This document shows, piece by piece, positions 1-8,026 of a DNA stretch of 54,709 bases (positions are counted from its first letter, which is position 1; each line of letters starts with the position of its first letter). A model generated the notes under the pieces. That model did not search any database. It was not told where the DNA came from and was given only the letters and a program-made list of their open reading frames with translations. The DNA comes from Clostridiales bacterium. GTDB taxonomy: Bacteria > Bacillota > Clostridia > Oscillospirales > Oscillospiraceae. A program made the translations under genes and the position numbers. The stretch lies in contig SFDT01000008.1 in assembly GCA_004558115.1 (NCBI GenBank), positions 1-54,709 on the forward strand, read 5' to 3'.

Positions 1-1
1 A

Positions 2-169
2 GACCCGGAGCGCCGCGAAACGCTGGTGCGGCAGTACAACGAGGAAATGAACAGCACCCGTCCCCGGGAGTATGACGGCAGTCATATCGTATTCTCCGGC
101 ATGAACCCGGAGATCACTCTGCGGGAGCATCAGAAAAACGCTATCGCCCATGTGCTATACGGCGGGAAT
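2..169 (+). pseudogene. Fragment of a conjugative-element helicase/methylase (left end cut by window)
   Basis: Frame 2 reads without a stop through a segment (…QYNEEMNSTRPREYDGSH, then GMNPEITLREHQKNAIAHVLYGGN) that I recognise as the stretch just before the Walker A motif of the very large SNF2-type helicase/DNA methylase proteins carried by Firmicutes integrative conjugative elements. In intact proteins the GGN is followed by a residue run leading to GAGKT. Here homology stops at about base 169, so the ATP-binding site is missing. The upstream part lies outside the window. It abuts a 5'-nucleotidase fragment on the other strand, so this is most likely a deletion scar of a lost element. Family recognition is from memory; no search was possible. 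Confidence 0.6.
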
Positions 170-400
170 AAATTCGTTCCGCCTCGGCAGCAAACAGCAC
201 AGCATCACCATCAAAAGCAATACGGATTTGCTCGATTTTCGATCTCGGGTCTGCGTGCGGATTGCCTGGTAAAATCATACCTGCCGCAACATCACAATCA
301 ATTGCCTGTTTTACATCTGCGGAGTGTGCGGATAGAAACAAGTCTGTTTTGAAAGCTTTGAGATACTGCCGCGCCGCGAGGCTCCAGCAAAGGGGGCCAA
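168..400 (-). pseudogene. Fragment of a cytosolic 5'-nucleotidase (PF06189-like), frameshifted
   Basis: On the minus strand, bases 365 to 168 encode YLKAFKTDLFLSAHSADVKQ and then FDGDAVLFAAEAERIY, which match the HAD-like core of the cytosolic 5'-nucleotidase family (DLFLSA, FDGDAVLFS-E-E). Upstream, a different minus frame carries FAGASRRG, like the F-x-GG-S motif that normally directly precedes YLKAF, so a one-base frameshift near 370 is likely. There is no start codon with a ribosome site, and homology ends abruptly at the helicase fragment. Such nucleotidases are often carried by conjugative elements in gut Firmicutes. Clearly non-functional. Confidence 0.55.
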
Positions 401-447
401 GACGGCAAATTCCCAAAAATTATCCCCCGTCATGTGAAAAACGAAAG

Positions 448-476
448 TTTCCGTCTTGCGGAAAATTCGGTAAAAT
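448..476 (+). promoter_or_regulatory. Predicted promoter with palindromic operator for the sugar transporter
   Basis: TTTCCG (448-453), a 17-base spacer and TAAAAT (471-476) form a plausible weak sigma-A promoter 34 bases upstream of the transporter start. The -35 hexamer is also the left arm of a perfect inverted repeat, TTTCCG-tcttg-CGGAAA (448-464), a good position for a regulator to act. The candidate regulator is the AraC-type response regulator encoded at 4120, but that link is inference. Confidence 0.4.
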
Positions 477-509
477 GTAATAAAATCATTGTACGAGGGG
501 GGAGATTGT

Positions 510-2003
510 GTGGAATATGTGCTGGAAATGAAAGATATCAGCAAAACGTTTCCGGGCGTCGTCGCGCTTGACCATGTGCAGCTGCAGGTAAGACCCGGAG
601 AGGTCCATGCATTGATGGGAGAAAACGGCGCCGGAAAGTCCACCCTGATGAAGATCCTGATGGGCATTTATACAAAAGACCCCGGCGGGGAGATTCTCTT
701 TGACGGAAAGCCCTATAACGCCTCCAATCCCAAAGAGGCCATGGATATGGGCGTGGCCATGATCCACCAGGAATTGAATCCGATCCTGGACATGACCGTG
801 TATGAGAACATTTTTGTGGGCCGGGAGCTGCACAAAAACGGTCTGGTGGACAAGAAGGCGGAGATCGAGGAAGCGAAAAAGCTGATCGATGAGTGCGGAT
901 TGCACGTGTCGCCCAAGGAGACGCTGCGAAATCTCACGGTGGCGCAGTGCCAGCTCATTGAGATCATCAAGGCGATTTCCATCAATGCGAAGGTCATCAT
1001 CATGGACGAGCCCACCGCCGCCATCACGGAGCGGGAAGTGGAGCTGCTGTTTGAGCATATCCGCCGGCTCACGAAAAAAGGCGTTGCCATCATCTATATT
1101 TCCCACCGTATGGCGGAGATCTTCTCCATCTGCGACCGGGTCAGCGTTTACCGCGACGGGCAGTACATCGGTACGGATGACACGGCGAATCTGAGCGAAG
1201 CCCAGCTGATCAAGATGATGGTGGGCCGGGAGATCACGGATGTGTATCCGAAGCTGGAGGCAGACATCGGCGAAGTGATCTTTGAGGCGAAGAACATCGT
1301 CCGTGCGGACAACTCGGTAAAGGGCGTCAGCCTGTCCGTCCGCAGAGGCGAGATATTGGGAATCGGCGGCCTGGTGGGCGCCGGCCGCAGCGAGCTGGTG
1401 GAGGGCATTTTCGGAATTCATCCGCTCTCCAGCGGTGAGATCTTTGTGAAGGGCAAAAAGGTGAAGGTGTCCTCGCCCCAGGACATCATCAAGGAGGGCG
1501 TGGCCCTCATTACCGAAGACCGAAAGGTCACCGGCCTGAACCTGAGCGGAACGGTCAACGACAACATCGCCATGGTGGCCATCAAAAAGCTGCTGACCAA
1601 CGGCCTGTATAATAAAAACAAGGCCTATAAGGCCTCTCAGGAGTACATCGAAAAGCTGAACATCAAGACCCCTTCCGTCAATCAGATCGTCGGCAATCTG
1701 TCCGGCGGCAACCAGCAGAAGATCGTCATTGCCAAATGGCTGCTGAACGAGCCGGATATTATCATTCTGGATGAGCCCACGCGGGGCATCGATGTGGGTG
1801 CCAAGCGGGATATCTACCTGCTGCTGGGAAAATTGGTGCAGCAGGGCAAGGCGGTCATCATGATCTCCTCGGAGATCCCGGAGCTCATGGGCATTTGCGA
1901 CCGGATCGCTGTCATGTGCGAGGGCAACTATTCCGGCGAGGTCAAGCGCGAGGAATTCTCCCAGGAGCGCATTATGACACTGGCCTCCGCCATCACGGTA
2001 TAA
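510..2003 (+). CDS. Sugar ABC transporter ATP-binding protein (RbsA/MglA family)
   Basis: A 497-residue tandem ABC ATPase that powers import of a monosaccharide-like solute with the permease and binding lipoprotein encoded next to it. The first cassette has Walker A GENGAGKST and Walker B IIMDEPTAA, with signature NLTVAQCQ in place of LSVAQ. The second has the relaxed Walker A GLVGAGRSEL usual for this family, signature LSGGNQQK and Walker B IIILDEPTRG. Length is typical. I chose the GTG at 510 because a GGGGGGAG ribosome site lies 5 bases upstream; a TTG at 489 is in frame but has no such site. The permease starts 14 bases after the stop. Substrate cannot be read from the sequence. Confidence 0.93.
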   Translation: MEYVLEMKDISKTFPGVVALDHVQLQVRPGEVHALMGENGAGKSTLMKILMGIYTKDPGGEILFDGKPYNASNPKEAMDMGVAMIHQELNPILDMTVYENIFVGRELHKNGLVDKKAEIEEAKKLIDECGLHVSPKETLRNLTVAQCQLIEIIKAISINAKVIIMDEPTAAITEREVELLFEHIRRLTKKGVAIIYISHRMAEIFSICDRVSVYRDGQYIGTDDTANLSEAQLIKMMVGREITDVYPKLEADIGEVIFEAKNIVRADNSVKGVSLSVRRGEILGIGGLVGAGRSELVEGIFGIHPLSSGEIFVKGKKVKVSSPQDIIKEGVALITEDRKVTGLNLSGTVNDNIAMVAIKKLLTNGLYNKNKAYKASQEYIEKLNIKTPSVNQIVGNLSGGNQQKIVIAKWLLNEPDIIILDEPTRGIDVGAKRDIYLLLGKLVQQGKAVIMISSEIPELMGICDRIAVMCEGNYSGEVKREEFSQERIMTLASAITV

Positions 2004-2017
2004 AGGAAGGGAAAAGC

Positions 2018-2965
2018 ATGAAAGAGACGAAACGTATCAATACACTCATCAGCGAGTATTTCATTTTCGTGATCTTTATCGCGCTGGTGATTGTTCTGAC
2101 TTGTTTGAAGCCCAGCTTCATCACCCCCGGCAACCTGGTCAACATTCTCAAGCAGGCCTCCATCAACGGCATTCTGGCATTTGGCATGATGTTCGTCATC
2201 GTCGCCGGCGGATTTGATATGTCCGTTGGCTCCACCGTGGCGTTTACCGGCATTCTGGCCGCCATGCTGGGCCAGGGCGACTATCCGCTGATCGTGCCTT
2301 TGATCGTTGCCATGCTGGCCGGTCTGGCCGTGGGCATTGTGAACGGTGTCGGCGTTGCCGTGGGCAACCTGCCGCCCTTTATCATGACGCTGGGCACCAT
2401 GACCGCCGTCCGCGGCCTGGCGCTGCTGATCTCCAACGGCAAGCCGGTCATCGGCATCAGCGCCGGATACAAGGCTGTGGCCGCTTCCTCTTTTTGCGGC
2501 ATCCCCATGCTGGCGGTCTTTCTGGCGATCATCATTGCCATCTGCTCCTTCGTCCTGTCGAAAACCGTTTACGGGCGCCGGGTCTATGCCTGCGGCGGCA
2601 ACCTGCTGGCGGCGCGGGTATCCGGCATCAACACCACGAGGATCCGCATTTCCACCTTCGCCATCGCCGGCTTGCTGGCCGGCCTGTGCGGATTTTTGAT
2701 GACCTCCCGCGTGACCATCGGCCAGCCTACCGCAGCGGAGAGCTATGAGATGGACGCCATCACCGCCTGTGTGGTGGGCGGCGTGTCCATGTCCGGCGGC
2801 GTGGGCAAGCCCTGGGGCGTCGTGGTGGGCTGCCTGCTCATCACGGTCATCGCCAACGGTCTGGACATCATGGGCGTTTCCTCCCATTGGCAGAAGATCG
2901 TCAAGGGCGTCATTATCGTCCTGGCGGTGCTGATCGACATTAAGGGAAAGAGCAAAAAGAGCTGA
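2018..2965 (+). CDS. Sugar ABC transporter permease (RbsC family)
   Basis: A 315-residue integral membrane protein of the branched-chain/ribose permease family (BPD_transp_2). It opens with the short cytoplasmic MKETKRINTLISEY and has about eight to ten hydrophobic segments. Family hallmarks are ITPGNLVNILKQASING, VAGGFDMSVGS near the first third, and NLPPFIMTLGTM. ATG 2018 follows AAAGGAAGGG. A much longer open frame upstream overlaps the ATPase and lacks support. It would form a homodimeric channel with the ATPase at 510. The degenerate ATPase-like protein at 6525 could in principle also dock to this permease, because it belongs to the same ATPase family. Confidence 0.93.
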   Translation: MKETKRINTLISEYFIFVIFIALVIVLTCLKPSFITPGNLVNILKQASINGILAFGMMFVIVAGGFDMSVGSTVAFTGILAAMLGQGDYPLIVPLIVAMLAGLAVGIVNGVGVAVGNLPPFIMTLGTMTAVRGLALLISNGKPVIGISAGYKAVAASSFCGIPMLAVFLAIIIAICSFVLSKTVYGRRVYACGGNLLAARVSGINTTRIRISTFAIAGLLAGLCGFLMTSRVTIGQPTAAESYEMDAITACVVGGVSMSGGVGKPWGVVVGCLLITVIANGLDIMGVSSHWQKIVKGVIIVLAVLIDIKGKSKKS

Positions 2966-3035
2966 TTCAGGTGTCAAGAGCCGGATGCCGCATCGCGGTC
3001 CCACTCTTACATAAATACATTTTGGAGGATAGATC

Positions 3036-4007
3036 ATGAACAAGAAAAAGTTTCTGGCAATGCTCCTGACCGCCGCTATGGCACTGTCTGTTCTGGCAGG
3101 CTGCGGCAGCAAGGAGACCACCACCCCTGCCGCTCCCGCTGAGAGCGGCGAAGCCGAAGGCGCCCCCTACAAGATCGCTCTGATCCAGCAGCACCAGACC
3201 AACGCGTTCCAGATCGCCGTCACCGAGGCCGCCGAGGCCAAGGCCGCGGAGCTGGGCGTTGAGCTGACCATTCTGAGCGCCGACCAGGATGCCGCCACCC
3301 AGATCACCCAGATCGAGCAGTGCGTGTCCGAGGGCTTCAACGCCATCCTGTTTGAGCCCGTCGATCCCGATGGCCTGCGCGACGCCGCCAAGGCCGCCGC
3401 GGACGCCGGTGTGGTCGTCATCAACATCGTCTCCTCCTGCACCGATTGGGAGGATGCCGGTATCTCCGCCGTCTCCTGCGGCAACAACGTCAAGGCCGGC
3501 GAGAACGAGATGCAGCACGTTGCCGACCTGCTGGGCGGCAAGGGCAATGTGGCCATCCTGACCGGCCCCGCTGCTTCTTCTGACGCTCTGGACCGTCTGG
3601 AAGGCTATGAGAACATCCTGGCCAACTATCCCGACATGGTCCAGGTGGTTTCTCCCGCCGACTGCCAGTGGGATACCGCCAAGGCCCAGGCTACCGTGGA
3701 GAGCTGGCTGTCCGCTTATGACCTGGACGCCATCGTCTGCGAGAACGACGGCATGGCCGTGGGCGCCGGCAACGCCGCAGGCGCTGACAGCGGCATCGTC
3801 ATCACCGGCCTGGACGGCACCCCCGACGGCTATGAGGCCATCAAGGACGGCCGTATCGTCGGCACCGTGGCTCAGGACGGCGGCGCCATGGCTGCCAACG
3901 GCCTGGAGGCCGCGGTCACCCTGCTGGACGGCGGCTCTCTGGAGAGCAACGTCCTCATCACCGACAGCGTTTGGATCGACGCTTCCAACGTTGCTGACTA
4001 CGAGTAA
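3036..4007 (+). CDS. Sugar-binding lipoprotein (RbsB/periplasmic-binding type 4)
   Basis: A 323-residue solute-binding protein. The N-terminus MNKKKFLAMLLTAAMALSVL ends in the lipobox LAGC, so it should be lipidated at about Cys23 and anchored outside the membrane. A Ser/Thr/Ala/Glu-rich linker follows, then a two-lobe fold starting with YKIALIQQHQTNAFQ and including ILFEPVDPDGL and ITGLDGTPDGYEAI, typical of ribose/galactose-type receptors. It lies 70 bases after the permease, with its own AGGAT ribosome site. Third gene of the transporter unit; its abundance is probably raised by the strong ribosome site. The ligand is unknown. Confidence 0.92.
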   Translation: MNKKKFLAMLLTAAMALSVLAGCGSKETTTPAAPAESGEAEGAPYKIALIQQHQTNAFQIAVTEAAEAKAAELGVELTILSADQDAATQITQIEQCVSEGFNAILFEPVDPDGLRDAAKAAADAGVVVINIVSSCTDWEDAGISAVSCGNNVKAGENEMQHVADLLGGKGNVAILTGPAASSDALDRLEGYENILANYPDMVQVVSPADCQWDTAKAQATVESWLSAYDLDAIVCENDGMAVGAGNAAGADSGIVITGLDGTPDGYEAIKDGRIVGTVAQDGGAMAANGLEAAVTLLDGGSLESNVLITDSVWIDASNVADYE

Positions 4008-4028
4008 GCCATTTGCGAAAAACGCCTC

Positions 4029-4057
4029 TTGGCAAACCCAGGTAAAAGGATTATAAT
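4029..4057 (+). promoter_or_regulatory. Predicted sigma-A promoter of the signalling operon
   Basis: TTGGCA (4029-4034), a 17-base spacer and TATAAT (4052-4057) make a near-consensus promoter. The expected start point (about 4064) falls inside the first arm of the hairpin at 4058-4097, so promoter and terminator-like element overlap. This would separate control of the two-component operon from that of the transporter upstream. Confidence 0.6.
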
Positions 4058-4097
4058 GCAAAGAAAGGGAAAACGGTTTCGTTTTCCCTTTCTTTGC
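4058..4097. terminator. Perfect 18-bp hairpin after the binding-protein gene
   Basis: The arms at 4058-4075 and 4080-4097 are perfectly complementary with a four-base loop (gttt). There is no clean T-run after the stem, so it may be a weak terminator for the transporter operon, an mRNA-end stabiliser, or a palindromic operator immediately downstream of the promoter at 4029. Confidence 0.6.
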
Positions 4098-4119
4098 ACA
4101 AAAACCGGAGGAATGTGCC

Positions 4120-5691
4120 ATGCTGAGGGTTGTTCTGGCGGATGATGAAAACAAAGTGCTCCTGCTGCTGCAAAAGCTCATCGACTGGGAACAGCTGGGC
4201 TATGAGATCGTCGGTACGGCCAACGACGGCCTGCGGGCGCTGGAGCTGGTGCGGGAAAAGCAGCCCCACCTGCTGATCACGGATGTCCGGATGCCCGGGT
4301 GTAGCGGGATCGAGCTGATCCAGCGGGCCAAGGACTTGCAGCCGGACCTGCATTTTATCATCATCAGCGGATACCGGAAATTTGAATACGCGCAAAACGC
4401 CCTGAAATACGGCGTGGAGGATTACCTGCTCAAGCCCCTCAAGCAGGAGGAGCTCACCGGCATTTTGCTGCGGCTGAGCGACAAGCTGGGGAAAGAAGCC
4501 GCGCTGGAATTTCAGCTGAAAAAAAGCGGCGAACGGCAGCAGGAGCAGCTGATGGAGGCCCTTGCCGACGCGGCAGAACACCAGCAGCCCTTTATGGCGT
4601 ATGCGGACGAGGGCTTTCGCGCCGCCGGGGGCGTTTGCTTCGCAGTGCTGGTGAGGGTGGACGTGATCGGCACCATCCAAGATCCGGGCGGCTATCAGGT
4701 CATTCTCCAGCACGCCCTGGAGATCGTCCGGCGGGAGCTGCAGGCTCTGACAGACGTCTATGCCGCCGCCGTGCGAAAAGAAGGCATCGCCATCGTACTG
4801 CGCATGAGTGCGTACCGGACCGTGGCAGTGAAGCAGTGCTTCACAAAGATCCAAAAGGAGATCGAACAGCAGCGGGATATGTTCGGCAATCTCCGCTGTA
4901 CCATCTGTCTGGGCAGCCGGCAGACCGCCTTCGAGGAAACGGTCCTTTCCATGCGCCAGGCCATGTGGTTTTGCCGGGACCGCTTGTGCCGCTCCCAGAC
5001 CTGGCGGGATGCGGAGACCGAGCGGGCAGCCTTCGGCCAGCGGTATATCATGGAGGCGGCCCAGAGAAAGAGATTTCAGGTGGCGGCGGAATGTCTGGAT
5101 GAAGGGCGGTTTGCCCAGGAACTGGAGGAGAGCTTCCGTACCGTCCTCTCTCAGGAAGATCTGAACGGGCAAATGCTGGAGGATTGGTTTTTCCAGGCGC
5201 TGGAGGCCTGCCTGTACGGGATGCAGCAAAACGGCCCCACAGAGGAACGGTTCGCGGAGAACATGGCGGAAAAGTTCTGGCTCTGCGCGGACGCGCAGGG
5301 TGTGTTTCAATTGCTGCGGCAGGATATCAGCCGGGAGCTGCGGCGGTTGGGGGACGAGCGGTCCCTGCGGGAGGCCCGCCCCATCACCGAGGCCAAGCGC
5401 TACATCCAACAGCACTACCGGGAATCGCTGCGGCTGGAGGATGTCAGCAGCGCCGTGGGATTCAACGCCACCTACTTTTCCACCTTGTTCAAGAAGGAGA
5501 CCGGGCAGAATTTTATGGATTACCTGACGGAGCTGCGCATCAACAAGTCCAAGGAGCTGCTGTGCGGCGACACGCTGTCCATCCAGGATGTGGCGGAAAT
5601 GGTGGGCTACCGTGACCTGAAATACTTCTCCAGGTTATTTAAAAAGGCCACCGGCGTCAGCCCGTCGGACTATAAGAAACTGTATAAGTAG
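4120..5691 (+). CDS. YesN-type response regulator, receiver plus AraC DNA-binding domain
   Basis: A 523-residue regulator. The N-terminal receiver (about 1-120) has the acidic pair D8/D9, phosphoacceptor D55 in LLITDVRMPG, and K105 in YLLKPL. A long middle region (about 130-410) has no motif I can name. The C-terminal AraC/XylS double helix-turn-helix (about 420-520) includes LEDVSSAVGFNATYFSTLFK and VAEMVGYRDLKYFSRLFKKA. ATG 4120 follows CCGGAGGA. The kinase gene starts 8 bases after the stop. The family usually controls carbohydrate uptake genes, and the adjacent transporter is the obvious target. That assignment is from context. Confidence 0.92.
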   Translation: MLRVVLADDENKVLLLLQKLIDWEQLGYEIVGTANDGLRALELVREKQPHLLITDVRMPGCSGIELIQRAKDLQPDLHFIIISGYRKFEYAQNALKYGVEDYLLKPLKQEELTGILLRLSDKLGKEAALEFQLKKSGERQQEQLMEALADAAEHQQPFMAYADEGFRAAGGVCFAVLVRVDVIGTIQDPGGYQVILQHALEIVRRELQALTDVYAAAVRKEGIAIVLRMSAYRTVAVKQCFTKIQKEIEQQRDMFGNLRCTICLGSRQTAFEETVLSMRQAMWFCRDRLCRSQTWRDAETERAAFGQRYIMEAAQRKRFQVAAECLDEGRFAQELEESFRTVLSQEDLNGQMLEDWFFQALEACLYGMQQNGPTEERFAENMAEKFWLCADAQGVFQLLRQDISRELRRLGDERSLREARPITEAKRYIQQHYRESLRLEDVSSAVGFNATYFSTLFKKETGQNFMDYLTELRINKSKELLCGDTLSIQDVAEMVGYRDLKYFSRLFKKATGVSPSDYKKLYK

Positions 5692-5699
5692 GTGATCGT

Positions 5700-6518
5700 A
5701 TGTGGCTGCGGGCCGGATGGAAGCTGCAAAAAGTGCTGCGGCGTTATCAAAATGACCGGGATCTGGACGCTGTCCTGCAAACGGACTGGGGCAAAGACCC
5801 CCTGCTGAAGCTCTTTTTCTCTGACATGGAAGAACGCCTGCACGGCGAGGAGATCACCAAGCTGCGGCAGAAGCAGGCGGAATATCTGGCGCTGCAAAAC
5901 CAGATCAATCCCCACTTTCTCTATAACGCGCTGGAGGCCATCCGGACGGACGCGCTGCTGGCGGACTGCGAAGACATTGCCGAGACCACGGAAGCACTGG
6001 CCACGTTTTTCCGCTATACCATTTCCAATGTGAAGGAATATGTGACCTTCTCCGACGAGCTGGATAACGCGGAGAACTATTTCACCATCCAGCGGTGCCG
6101 TTTTGGGGACAAGATCTCCATGGAGCTGGAGCTGGAAAATGAAAAGCTGCTGGAAGCGCGGATGCCGAAGCTCATTTTGCAGCCTCTGGTGGAAAACGCG
6201 TTCTCCCACGGCCTGGAGGGCAAGCTGGGTCCCGGCACCGTCCGCATCGTGGTGGAAAACAGCGACCGGACACTGTTCCTGCGGGTCCGGGATGACGGCA
6301 TCGGTATGCCGGAGGAGCGGGTGGAGCAGCTGAACCGGCAATTCGCGGAGGGCACCGAAGCGGCGACCGGCCAGCAAAAGGGCGGGATCGCCCTGCGCAA
6401 CGTCAACAGCCGCATTCGGCTGATGTTCGGCGAGGATTACGGCCTTCACATTTTCAGCGCGGCGGGCATCGGCACGGAATGCTGTGTGACGCTGCCGCTG
6501 CTTTTTCAGGGGGAGTAA
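5700..6518 (+). CDS. Sensor-less histidine kinase of the LytS/YesM family
   Basis: A 272-residue kinase. The His_kinase domain has H72 in QNQINPHFLYNALEAI, and the HATPase_c domain has N-box LVENAFSHG (N166), G1 box DDGIGM and G2 box GGIALRNVNSRI, so it looks catalytically intact. Unlike YesM or LytS it has no transmembrane helix and no extracellular or HAMP domain. Only about 60 residues precede the phosphorylated His region, and these read as a helical, charged stretch. It must take its signal from another protein, and the gene 6 bases downstream (6525) is the best candidate. ATG 5700 with AGGTGA upstream is the only sensible start. Confidence 0.9.
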   Translation: MWLRAGWKLQKVLRRYQNDRDLDAVLQTDWGKDPLLKLFFSDMEERLHGEEITKLRQKQAEYLALQNQINPHFLYNALEAIRTDALLADCEDIAETTEALATFFRYTISNVKEYVTFSDELDNAENYFTIQRCRFGDKISMELELENEKLLEARMPKLILQPLVENAFSHGLEGKLGPGTVRIVVENSDRTLFLRVRDDGIGMPEERVEQLNRQFAEGTEAATGQQKGGIALRNVNSRIRLMFGEDYGLHIFSAAGIGTECCVTLPLLFQGE

Positions 6519-6524
6519 CCGCCC

Positions 6525-7952
6525 ATGAAAGAAGAATTGATCCGCGTTGAGCAGGGCTGCTTTCAGCGGGAGGACCGGGAGTATCACTTTGAGCTCTCCG
6601 TTTCCAGAGGGGAATGTATCGGCATTTATGTGGATGACCATCTCACCTCTGGCACGGCGTATCTGGATATTTTCAAGGGCGGCTCCCACCTGAAGCGCGG
6701 CAAGGCCTTTTCCTGCGGCCGCCGGGTGGGCGGGCAGGCATTGGAACGCTGGGTCCTGCAAAACAGCATGATCGTGGATAAGTACCGGTTTGAATCCAGA
6801 GAATTGACGGTATGGGATTTTTTAGTGGCGCTGGAAAAATCCTTAAACCGGAGCCAGCGGAAACAGGCGGAGCTGCGGCTGCGCAGCTCGGAGGCCGCGG
6901 ATACCATGCGTCAGATGGGCCTGCTTCTTCCCATGGAGCTGAGCCTGGCGGAGGTTTCCCTGCTGGATTATTACCGGCTGTGTGTCTTCCGGGCGTGGCT
7001 CTGGAACAGTGAACTGCTGGTCCTGGACCGGCTCACGGAGGTTTTGCGCCAAAAGGACCTGGAAAAGTTCATGCGGTGCGTCCGGCTGCTGCTGGAGCAC
7101 GGAGCAGCCGTCATCCTTTTTGATTTGGACGAGGCATTCATGTACCGCTGCTGTGACCGGATCGATGTCATCAAAGACCGAAAGACCTATTACCGGCTGT
7201 ATCCGGAGGAGTACGGAGAAAAGCTGTATGAGCTCCTGGGCTGGAAATGCCGCAGCAGCGGGGTCAAGCAAACCGGGCAGTACGACGGGACCAAGGTCAT
7301 CCTGCGGGTGTCGGGCCTGGTGTTTCCCGAGGTGCCGCCTTTGGATTTCCAGATCCGCGGCGGAGAGATCGCCTTTTTACGGGATGAGAATTACAGCACG
7401 GCGGTGCGTCTGCGGAACTGCTTTTTGGGCGGACAGCGTTGGCTGGACGGTACGTTTTGTCTGAACGGGACCGAATATGCCCATGGAGAGCTGGCCAAGC
7501 TGATCGGCACGGAGATCGGCATCCAGATCGAACGGCCGGACCGCCCCAACGGCGTCCTGTTTGACAATTTGACCGCGCTGGACAATCTGAGCACCTGCCT
7601 GCTGCCAAAAGCAGGGAAATGGGTGGACACCAGGCGGCTGTCGGAAAACATTCTGGACGAGGCGTCCCGGTGGTTTCCCAGAGAGGAGCTGCAAAAGCCC
7701 CTGCGGACATGGCCGCTGCCCCAGCGCCTGCGGTTTTCCTACTACAAGTGGTATCTTGTAAACCCGAAGCTGCTGATCTGCTTTTTCCCCTTCGCCGGCC
7801 AGGAGACCACCCACCACGAAATGATCATTGATATGCTGGTGACCTGCGCGGCAAGAGGCATGGCCATCTGGGTGATCTCCTCCGGCATCGACGCCATTTG
7901 CGAAAAAACAGAGAACCGGGAGTTTCTCAGGCGCCTGCGCTATCTCAACTGA
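6525..7952 (+). CDS. Degenerate tandem ABC-ATPase homologue (pseudo-ATPase), probable signalling partner
   Basis: A 475-residue protein whose layout follows the RbsA-type tandem ATPase at 510, but with all the nucleotide motifs I could align lost. In the first half the Walker A position reads YVDDHLTSGTAYLDIF after the conserved RGE. Walker B reads LLVLDRLTEV (DEP replaced) and the switch His is FDL. In the second half Walker A reads RDENYSTAVRL, the LSGGQ-like site reads PLPQRLRFS before YYKW, and Walker B reads LLICFFPFAG. The reading frame is intact and codon use is normal, so it is probably maintained and not decaying. It is the last gene of the response regulator/kinase operon. I infer that it binds the sugar permease or its ATPase and relays transport state to the soluble kinase. 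Function unproven. Confidence 0.75.
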   Translation: MKEELIRVEQGCFQREDREYHFELSVSRGECIGIYVDDHLTSGTAYLDIFKGGSHLKRGKAFSCGRRVGGQALERWVLQNSMIVDKYRFESRELTVWDFLVALEKSLNRSQRKQAELRLRSSEAADTMRQMGLLLPMELSLAEVSLLDYYRLCVFRAWLWNSELLVLDRLTEVLRQKDLEKFMRCVRLLLEHGAAVILFDLDEAFMYRCCDRIDVIKDRKTYYRLYPEEYGEKLYELLGWKCRSSGVKQTGQYDGTKVILRVSGLVFPEVPPLDFQIRGGEIAFLRDENYSTAVRLRNCFLGGQRWLDGTFCLNGTEYAHGELAKLIGTEIGIQIERPDRPNGVLFDNLTALDNLSTCLLPKAGKWVDTRRLSENILDEASRWFPREELQKPLRTWPLPQRLRFSYYKWYLVNPKLLICFFPFAGQETTHHEMIIDMLVTCAARGMAIWVISSGIDAICEKTENREFLRRLRYLN

Positions 7953-7966
7953 CCGCGGTGAAAAAA

Positions 7967-8006
7967 CACCGGCGAAGTCTGATTTTAGACTTCGCCGGTG
8001 CTTTTT
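7967..8006. terminator. Bidirectional terminator between the signalling operon and MATE gene
   Basis: Stem arms 7967-7980 and 7987-8000 (CACCGGCGAAGTCT and its complement), with a T-run 8002-8006 on the plus strand and an A-run 7961-7966 giving U's on the minus strand. Serves both convergent units. Confidence 0.9.
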
Positions 8007-8026
8007 GCTGATACAGGGCGCGTGAT

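Noticed and set aside
6525..7952. Pseudogene of the sugar-transporter ATPase
   Set aside because: The frame is open over 475 codons with a ribosome site, operon spacing and normal codon use. All motif losses are substitutions, not stops or frameshifts, so a maintained non-ATPase is more likely.
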